From assembly GCF_015686695.1 (NCBI RefSeq), contig NZ_JADPMR010000001.1, positions 62,001-126,000 of the forward strand: 64,000 nt of DNA. Reading direction: 5' to 3'. A model generated the notes under the pieces. The model searched no databases and was not told the DNA's origin. It saw only the letters and a list, made by a program, of their open reading frames with translations. The position numbers and the translations under genes are program-made. This document shows, piece after piece, positions 58,072-64,000 of this stretch. Source of the stretch: Vibrio nitrifigilis (GTDB lineage: Bacteria > Pseudomonadota > Gammaproteobacteria > Enterobacterales > Vibrionaceae). How positions within the stretch are numbered: the stretch's first letter is position 1; each line of letters opens with the position of its first letter.

Positions 58072-59652
58072 TTACTCAGACATAAAACGCGAAATGGCAT
58101 GATAAAGATCATTAATTAACTCACCGGTTTTGCCCGAATTGCGAATCAAAGGTGAACTGTCACACAACTGGTTATTCATATCGAAGGCGGTACGAATCAA
58201 ATTCAGCATATCTTGTGGCGATTCACTATCCATCAAATCTTTCATCAGACTATCCACAATCAACGCCTTACCTGCCGCTACTTTTGAGTCAAGATTGAGC
58301 CAACTATCCGCACTCTTTTTGATATCGTTGGCCCGCTGTTGAAAGCTTTGCTGCAGGCCTACTTTGAGGTGGCTCAGTTTTAGGTCATTCACTCCCCGCA
58401 TAATGCTACTTTGCAATTTGCTCTGAGGCGCTAATTCATCAATGGCATGCGCCTCTTTTAGTGCTTGCTCTGCTTTATCCGTCAATGACAGCACTTTTTC
58501 ACCACTAGAGCCTTTACGCCATTCAATGTCATCACTCGCTTTAATGGCCTCTTTCACTGTCGTTTTATCATAGTTTTTTGTCATCATATGGTAAATATCA
58601 TCAAGACCACGGACGAAATCTTTGGTTGGCAATGCGCCAATCGTGTTCTCGTTAACATGAACACTTAAGGTTTTATCTTTATTTATCTCAACTTGAAATA
58701 AGCGACCATATTCAGACTCGATATGATCTTTTATCTTGGTACGAAATTCATCCGGCGTTTTGATATGAAAACCAAGATGATGAAGAGCCTTGGCGTGTTT
58801 TGCCAACCAACCACGCCCGCCATGAGAGTGACTATCAAGCGTAGCCTGATTAAAACCCTCTACAGCACTACTGAGCAGTTGTGAGATATTTTGTTGTACA
58901 CCCGCTTCCGATAAAGACTTGTCCGTACGCTGATCCAACGCCTGTTTACGTTGCGCCAAAAAGTGAATCACCTCCGGCGACTGTTTTCTTAAAGAACCTG
59001 CCAAGCTAGACATCTGATCTTTTACATATTTAGATAACAGCGACAAACTATCCATATTATTGATTAACGGTAAAATTTGCCTTGGTTTTTCTTGTAAAAG
59101 AGCAACGACATTACGTTCCGACAACACATCCTGCTTCGCATACTGCGCCATCGCTTTGACATCAGCCAAACTGTTTTTCGAGAAATCCTCATTAGCTCCT
59201 CTTACACCATGTAATAGTAACGGTGCCATCGACTCCAATTTATCAATGGTTGTATTCAGCTCTTGACGCTGCAAATTCTGTTGCTTAGAAAATGGTTCAC
59301 CTTGCTGCTCTAGAGCATCACATATTGCAGCAATATCTTTAAACAACGTTAAATGCGTTTTGAATTGGCGCTGGTAATCCTCATTAAGAACCGGTTTTAA
59401 GGCCTCTGCTTCGGCTCCTTTGCTGGTTTGTGCCCCTCCTTTTTTGTCACCCACTTGCAGGTTTAATTCGTAGGCCATCCTCTCACCATGAAATTTTGCC
59501 ATCATTTTGTCGATGGGACTGCGTTTCGCTTTCAGGTGGGCTGATGTATCAACGGTCTCGGCTTGAGTCGATTTCGTTTTTAATGGCTCGGCATCGGAAG
59601 TACTTGAAATTGCGTGATGATGCGAAGGGAAAAGAGAATGAATCAAACTCAT
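58072..59652 (-). CDS. Candidate type III effector, unknown family
   Basis: A 526-residue protein that I do not recognise. The first 50 residues are rich in S, T, H and K with few acidic residues near the very start (MSLIHSLFPSHHHAISSTSD), as in type III secretion signals. The rest is hydrophilic and mostly helical, with only two or so cysteines and no membrane segment or enzymatic motif. I take the ATG at 59652, with AAAGGAG upstream; a start at 59706 would run through the hrp-box-like promoter at 59677-59704. Location beside hrpW and avrE and the promoter favour a Hrp-regulated effector. It has no obvious similarity to HopM1, HopAA1 or DspF. Confidence 0.6.
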   Translation of the reverse strand: MSLIHSLFPSHHHAISSTSDAEPLKTKSTQAETVDTSAHLKAKRSPIDKMMAKFHGERMAYELNLQVGDKKGGAQTSKGAEAEALKPVLNEDYQRQFKTHLTLFKDIAAICDALEQQGEPFSKQQNLQRQELNTTIDKLESMAPLLLHGVRGANEDFSKNSLADVKAMAQYAKQDVLSERNVVALLQEKPRQILPLINNMDSLSLLSKYVKDQMSSLAGSLRKQSPEVIHFLAQRKQALDQRTDKSLSEAGVQQNISQLLSSAVEGFNQATLDSHSHGGRGWLAKHAKALHHLGFHIKTPDEFRTKIKDHIESEYGRLFQVEINKDKTLSVHVNENTIGALPTKDFVRGLDDIYHMMTKNYDKTTVKEAIKASDDIEWRKGSSGEKVLSLTDKAEQALKEAHAIDELAPQSKLQSSIMRGVNDLKLSHLKVGLQQSFQQRANDIKKSADSWLNLDSKVAAGKALIVDSLMKDLMDSESPQDMLNLIRTAFDMNNQLCDSSPLIRNSGKTGELINDLYHAISRFMSE

Positions 59653-59676
59653 TACTAAATGACTCCTTTTCTCTTT

Positions 59677-59704
59677 TATGTAGAAACAAATTGCATATAG
59701 TTCC
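59677..59704 (-). promoter_or_regulatory. Near-consensus hrp box upstream of candidate effector
   Basis: On the minus strand: GGAACT, 15 bases, CTACATA. The HrpL consensus is GGAACC-N15/16-CCACNNA, so there are two mismatches with ideal spacing. It ends 24 bases before the ATG at 59652. Confidence 0.65.
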
Positions 59705-59752
59705 ATTATTGACTAATTGATAAATAAAAAGTTCTCATATTAATTCCTTATG

Positions 59753-59780
59753 GGAACCATTACCTACCGCTACCCACACA
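59753..59780 (+). promoter_or_regulatory. Consensus hrp box upstream of hrpW
   Basis: GGAACC, exactly 15 bases, CCACACA: a full match to the ECF-sigma HrpL promoter consensus (GGAACC-N15/16-CCACNNA). It ends 56 bases before the hrpW ATG. Confidence 0.85.
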
Positions 59781-59836
59781 TACACCAAACCCTCATTCTC
59801 TAATAACTGTTTAACCCAACAAAAGGAATGTACACC

Positions 59837-61045
59837 ATGATTAATTTGGGTATTAGCCTCTCTGACTCATCGAGTTGGCAGCAAAACTCCGCGACCTCGG
59901 GAGGTAATCAAGGGCAAAGCGCTACGTCAGCATTGGGAGGCAATAATACCTCGCAGTCTCAAGGAAATAGTGATGGTGCGACCATGCTACTTGCGATGTT
60001 GGTGATGGCAGCGATGCAAATGATGCAGCAAGGAGGAAGCACTAACCAAGGAAGCAATCAGGGCGGAAGTTCTGATCCTTTTGGCTCATCATCTTCTTCT
60101 GATAATGCGTTACAGCAGCTAACTAACCAATTATTGCAAGGCAGTTCAACAGGAACCCAAGGCGGAGGAAGCCAGCTTTCTCAAGCGGCAAGTCCACTCA
60201 ATCAAGAGGTCGGGAAGATGATGGATAACCAATCCTCTACCTTTTCTTCCCCAACCGACTTATCCAGCTCATCAACCACAGACTCGAGTGCATTAACATC
60301 ATCACTCGCCGATACTTCTACGGTCACGCCTCAATCTGGCGCAGGTGTCACCACTCAAAGCAGCGATACAACCCAAGTAGCATCGGATTCTACGACAGCC
60401 CAACCCCTTTCCAATGCCACCAGCGATACCAGCAGTACCAGCGTCAATATGTTCCCAACCGCATCATCGGATGCCACAGTCGTCAATGAACCTATTGTCG
60501 TTAAAGCCGGTGAAACCTTTGATGGACAAGGTAAAACATTCACAGCAGGTTCAAAACTAGGCAGTGGTGACCAAGCGGAAGATCAAAAACCTCTGTTTGA
60601 ATTAGAAGATGGGGCAACCCTGAAGAATGTTGTGATTGGTGATAACGGAGCTGATGGCGTTCATACCCATGGCGATGCCACCGTCGATAATGTGCACTGG
60701 ACTAACGTCGGTGAAGATGCACTGACCATGAAAGACAGTGGTGATGTCACTATCAAAAATAGTAGTGCTAAAGGTGCAGACGACAAAATCTTCCAACTGA
60801 ATGCCGCCGGGACTTTAACACTTGATAATGTTCAAGCTGATGATTTTGGCAAACTGGTGCGCACCAATGGCGGCCAACAAGCAGATTGGGATATTAATCT
60901 CAACAACGTTAAAGCCACCAACGGTCACAGTGCGCTCGTACAAAGTGACAGTAATACCGTCAACGTTAATGCCAATAACGTCACGACTGATAACGTAAAA
61001 GGTATGTACAAACTACCCGATTCAGCCTCACTCAATATCTCCTAA
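59837..61045 (+). CDS. hrpW: HrpW-like harpin with pectate-lyase domain
   Basis: A 402-residue protein with harpin composition: rich in Gly, Ser, Gln and Asn, and no cysteine. A hydrophobic Met-rich helix lies at residues 50-63 (MLLAMLVMAAMQMM). The C-terminal 190 residues form a PL3-type pectate-lyase domain: VVKAGETFDGQGKTF, LEDGATLKNVVIGDNGADGVH, KIFQLNAAGTLTLDNVQADDFGKLVRTNGG. This two-part structure defines HrpW of plant-pathogenic bacteria, a protein secreted by the Hrp type III system that associates with the plant cell wall. The start at 59837 fits AAAGGA nine bases upstream; an ATG at 59828 is too close to that site. Catalytic activity is uncertain, as in many HrpW proteins. Confidence 0.86.
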   Translation: MINLGISLSDSSSWQQNSATSGGNQGQSATSALGGNNTSQSQGNSDGATMLLAMLVMAAMQMMQQGGSTNQGSNQGGSSDPFGSSSSSDNALQQLTNQLLQGSSTGTQGGGSQLSQAASPLNQEVGKMMDNQSSTFSSPTDLSSSSTTDSSALTSSLADTSTVTPQSGAGVTTQSSDTTQVASDSTTAQPLSNATSDTSSTSVNMFPTASSDATVVNEPIVVKAGETFDGQGKTFTAGSKLGSGDQAEDQKPLFELEDGATLKNVVIGDNGADGVHTHGDATVDNVHWTNVGEDALTMKDSGDVTIKNSSAKGADDKIFQLNAAGTLTLDNVQADDFGKLVRTNGGQQADWDINLNNVKATNGHSALVQSDSNTVNVNANNVTTDNVKGMYKLPDSASLNIS

Positions 61046-61051
61046 CGATTT

Positions 61052-61086
61052 AAGCTTATGTCGCGTTGAGCAGCATAAGCTTTTTT
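61052..61086 (+). terminator. Terminator or attenuator between hrpW and avrE
   Basis: AAGCTTATG and CATAAGCTT are exact complements, followed by a T run. No separate hrp box lies in the 67 bases between hrpW and the avrE start, so transcription of avrE probably reads through. Confidence 0.7.
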
Positions 61087-61112
61087 GCATCGCTCACAGA
61101 TAAGGATTACTC

Positions 61113-64000
61113 ATGAAAATAGGTAACAGTGCCCACATATTGGCTGAAACATTACAAGCCAGTCAGGCCGCTCAATCAACTACCCAATCTAATCACCCAA
61201 ATCTCCAACTTGTTCAACAAAACGCCCAGCCACAGCATAATCAAGTTGCGACACTTGCCGCAGAAGGAAGTCATTTACCGCTTCCCAAAGATGTCACACA
61301 GCTTGAAAGCACACCAGATGGTCTCCCTGTTGCTAAGCATCAACATAAAAAGCATCACTCCCTTGCGGAATTGTTAAAAAAAGAAGCACAAAACGATGCG
61401 CAGGTAGCATCAGGGCAATCAAATAGAGCGAGTTCTTCATCAGCCGTCATGGCTGAACAGCCTGATCAAACATCAACGTCAGCCCACTCAGCCTCTCAAA
61501 CGCAACAGCCCGATGTATTAGATGCACCCGAACTCACGCTGAAAAATGGCAAAATCTCTATCGGCGAAGGAACGGCAAAACCGGTAGCGGCATTACTAAA
61601 AGGCACATTAGGAAAATCTCAGCAGTCCTACATGGTTCATCATTCTGCTCAAAATGGCGCTCATCAGTGGCTCCAGGACACCAAAGGTAGCATTACCTTT
61701 GTAGAAACAGATAAACAAGCTGGTTTGCTGGCCATGCACAAGTCCAAACCCATTACGACGGCACATATGCCAGTCATGGGCCGAGAACTTGAAAGTACCC
61801 ACACACCTTCCAATGCGATGTTGAGTCATACCAGCGGTGTTTATCAAGATGAATCCGGCCAACAAGCGCGTTTGCACGATGGTAAGCTGTACACATTAAG
61901 CGAACATGGTACATGGCAAGAACAAGACCACGCCCAAGGAAAGCTGAGCAAACTGGCCAAACAGCCTCAAGGGGCATTATTTGCGGTTGCTGACGGCAAG
62001 CACCTCACTCAACTCGGCACTCAATCTTCACTCAATTCAGAAGATAAATCGATTGATGGCTTTGGTGTTAACCAACAAGGCAAGATTGCGTTGCTATTTA
62101 AAGGTGGCGATGACAAACCCGTAACCATCGAGTTTCACTCATCAATCGATGATAAAAATGCCCAATCACCCAAGCTACATTTTGAACCGGCGTTAAAAAC
62201 TGAGCAGACAAAAGATGAATCACCAGATATCCAATCTTTGGGAATAGACGATCATCATGTCTATGCCATCGATAAAGAAAATCGCCTTTTAAAAGCGGAT
62301 TTACCCCAACAAGGTCAAAATGAGCTCACTTTCCATGAAATGAAACCGTCTGAACTGAAAACGCATTTAGGTGATGACATTCAGCTACAAGGATTTTTAC
62401 CCGATGACAATGGTAAGGTCGCGTTATTAGTCAAAGATCATTCAGGTCAAGAACATGCGTGCCCGATGATGAACCATCGTGAAGCGTTTACCCCTGGGTG
62501 GAACCTTTCGGATGTATTACACATTGATAATACACAAGGTTTAAAAAGCGTTGACCAGCAAACACTGGATGTTGAAGATTTTGGTCGTCAAGGGAAAATG
62601 GCCTTACACGACAACAAACTGTTCGCGAAAGATCCGCAAACACAAACATGGCGCGAACAAGCCGACAACATTGATTCATTGCAACGTGGTCAAGATGGTC
62701 AAGCTTACGCCTTACAAAAAGGACAGTTAAAAAAAGTCACGGTCAACGAAAAATCTGGTGCCATTCGCTTTGGTAAAGACAACCTATTTTCTCTGCACCA
62801 CACGAAAGGCGATTTAAGCTTAGATGATGGTCCGAAAGCGATGCCGGAAGGAAAAATCAAAGCGGCAGCGGTCATCAACAGTAACCAACATGTAGCACTG
62901 ACAGATAAAGGCGAGTTAGTACACACGCACTTACGCTCGGGCACTAGTCAGCCCATCAACCCAGCCCACCCTGTCACACAAAAAGGGTTAACGGGTGAAG
63001 TCAAACAGCTGACTATCGATAAAAATGCCAACCTTTATGCGCTTAACGATGAAGGCAAAGTGTTTAAGCTCAGTAAAAAAGATTGGCAAGGTGTGTTAAC
63101 TCCGCAGGAGAATCATACGTGGAAGCCTGTTGATGTGCCTCAAAGTGATGGCAAGATTCAACAACTATCACTGAACGCCAAACGTAAAGTCACTCTAACC
63201 ACCGATAATCACCAAACGTTAGAGCTGGGCAAAGCTGATTGGCAATCAACCCACACAGAAGATCCAACCACCAATGTCAGTAAGCGTGATAATCTCTTTT
63301 CACGTTTGTCACACGCAACCAAAGGAACAAAAGTCACCAAGCATGGGGCACAAGTTAACGTCACAGCACAGATGGGGGGAATGTCTGGCGCGGAAGGCGG
63401 AAAAATAAATAGTAAATGGACATCTCGCCTTAAAGCTCACGTATTTCAGCCTACGATGGATGTACCACGCCCACTGCAAACCTTTGCAGATTCAACTCAA
63501 CATAATTGGAAAGGTCGTAACGGCCTCGATGGATTATATAAACAGCAACATGCGCTTTATGAAGAACTCGATCTAACCAGCAAAAAAATCCAAGCGGGCG
63601 ATGTGCCTGAACGTCCACCGCTCGATCTTAAAACCCGTTTAGAGAAGTTGGATTTGGGCGATGAAGCCAAAGGGCTGAAAGCGGCGATCGAAAACTTGCG
63701 ACACCATGCAGAGAGCAGTGCTGAACATCAATTGATGACGCTTGGACAACATCAAGGCATCATTGATGACGAAGGCGCAATGAAGTTTGATTACAAACCA
63801 TCGAAAACAAAAGCATTTACCCAATCGTTCAATATCAACCGTAGTGGTCATAGCCTAACGGATGAACTTCTTCCTTTATGGAAACACACTCCAGCGTCGA
63901 AAGAGTCTGTTCCTGGCGATATTCTTACCTCATTTTCAGCATTAAAACTGAATATGAGCCATGAGAAAACGGAGATACCACTCGGCCGTCGACGCGATTC
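61113..64000 (+). CDS. avrE: AvrE/DspE-family type III effector, 3' partial
   Basis: The frame from the ATG at 61113 (AAGGA six bases upstream) is open to the right edge: about 962 codons of a protein that in this family is usually near 1800 residues. The first 150 residues are polar and Q/S/H-rich, like a type III signal. Between about residues 310 and 705 recurring blocks (GFGVNQQGKIALLF, LGIDDHHVYAIDKENRLLKAD, LTIDKNANLYALNDEGKVFKL) look like beta-propeller blades. From about 725, FSRLSHATKGTKVTKHGAQVNV, QHNWKGRNGLDGLYKQQ, LGQHQGIIDDEGAMKFDYKPS and EIPLGRRRD follow DspE/WtsE closely. Known members enter plant cells, form membrane channels and cause water-soaking. It lies directly after hrpW, as in conserved effector loci. 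Confidence 0.88.
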   Translation, partial: MKIGNSAHILAETLQASQAAQSTTQSNHPNLQLVQQNAQPQHNQVATLAAEGSHLPLPKDVTQLESTPDGLPVAKHQHKKHHSLAELLKKEAQNDAQVASGQSNRASSSSAVMAEQPDQTSTSAHSASQTQQPDVLDAPELTLKNGKISIGEGTAKPVAALLKGTLGKSQQSYMVHHSAQNGAHQWLQDTKGSITFVETDKQAGLLAMHKSKPITTAHMPVMGRELESTHTPSNAMLSHTSGVYQDESGQQARLHDGKLYTLSEHGTWQEQDHAQGKLSKLAKQPQGALFAVADGKHLTQLGTQSSLNSEDKSIDGFGVNQQGKIALLFKGGDDKPVTIEFHSSIDDKNAQSPKLHFEPALKTEQTKDESPDIQSLGIDDHHVYAIDKENRLLKADLPQQGQNELTFHEMKPSELKTHLGDDIQLQGFLPDDNGKVALLVKDHSGQEHACPMMNHREAFTPGWNLSDVLHIDNTQGLKSVDQQTLDVEDFGRQGKMALHDNKLFAKDPQTQTWREQADNIDSLQRGQDGQAYALQKGQLKKVTVNEKSGAIRFGKDNLFSLHHTKGDLSLDDGPKAMPEGKIKAAAVINSNQHVALTDKGELVHTHLRSGTSQPINPAHPVTQKGLTGEVKQLTIDKNANLYALNDEGKVFKLSKKDWQGVLTPQENHTWKPVDVPQSDGKIQQLSLNAKRKVTLTTDNHQTLELGKADWQSTHTEDPTTNVSKRDNLFSRLSHATKGTKVTKHGAQVNVTAQMGGMSGAEGGKINSKWTSRLKAHVFQPTMDVPRPLQTFADSTQHNWKGRNGLDGLYKQQHALYEELDLTSKKIQAGDVPERPPLDLKTRLEKLDLGDEAKGLKAAIENLRHHAESSAEHQLMTLGQHQGIIDDEGAMKFDYKPSKTKAFTQSFNINRSGHSLTDELLPLWKHTPASKESVPGDILTSFSALKLNMSHEKTEIPLGRRRD

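Noticed and set aside
58072..59652. HopM1, HopAA1, or a DspF/ShcE chaperone
   Set aside because: Size rules out a chaperone (about 130-150 residues), and no residue blocks resemble the Pseudomonas effectors.
61129..61377. Short plus-strand frame inside the start of avrE
   Set aside because: The neighbouring frame from 61113 is open for 962 codons with family-specific blocks; this one is a shadow.
1..64000. CRISPR arrays, tRNA or rRNA genes
   Set aside because: I saw no regularly spaced direct repeats, no cloverleaf sequence and no rRNA stretch.

Overview
The window looks like part of a gammaproteobacterial chromosome, most probably a plant-associated Vibrio or close relative. The protein sequences are gammaproteobacterial in character, and the accessory content (xylose use, auxin breakdown, Hrp-type effectors) recalls rhizosphere vibrios. 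The genus is an inference from gene content; there is no rRNA or core marker here to settle it. No tRNA, rRNA, CRISPR array, integrase or insertion sequence was recognised.

Layout. (1) 1-6.6 kb: a helicase-rich block with a UPF1/Dna2-like SF1 helicase cut by the left edge, a UvrD-like SF1 helicase, and on the other strand a PLD nuclease-SF2 helicase-DUF3427 protein; this may be a defence island. (2) 6.6-20.9 kb: mixed single genes: HD-GYP, AsmA-like DUF748 protein, two orphan siderophore-binding proteins with Fur-box-like sites, ArfB, LysE exporter, a LysM protein, a carboxylesterase, an EamA transporter, and a ketopantoate-reductase-like gene with a TrpR-operator-like site upstream. (3) 20.9-36 kb: a complete iac set for indole-3-acetic acid catabolism (iacA-B-I-C-D-E-F-G-H on the minus strand), divergent from a branched-chain-type ABC transporter (with a fused LivM-LivG protein), a class II aldolase and a MarR regulator (iacR). 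(4) 36-45 kb: an amino-acid ABC transporter whose parts flank a YbdL-type aminotransferase, an omega-amidase-like nitrilase, an HcxA-like and an L-HicDH-like dehydrogenase and a LysR regulator. Together they look like one amino acid/2-oxo acid/2-hydroxy acid module. (5) 45-52.3 kb: xylose genes xylA, a sugar/H+ symporter, xylR and xylB. (6) 52.3-58 kb: a LysR regulator and a 5-oxoproline cluster (ycsI-like, pxpA, pxpB, pxpC, NRAMP-like ycsG). (7) 58-64 kb: the edge of a Hrp-type type III secretion effector locus. It holds a 526-residue unrecognised candidate effector, an HrpW harpin/pectate-lyase protein, and the first half (about 962 codons) of an AvrE/DspE-family effector that runs off the right edge. 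A consensus hrp box precedes hrpW, and a near-consensus one on the opposite strand precedes the unknown gene.

Taken together, the window pairs auxin degradation, xylose use and a plant-pathogen-type effector locus. The most novel part is region 7: an AvrE/HrpW locus in what appears to be a Vibrio, with a divergently transcribed unknown protein sharing the HrpL-type promoter signature.
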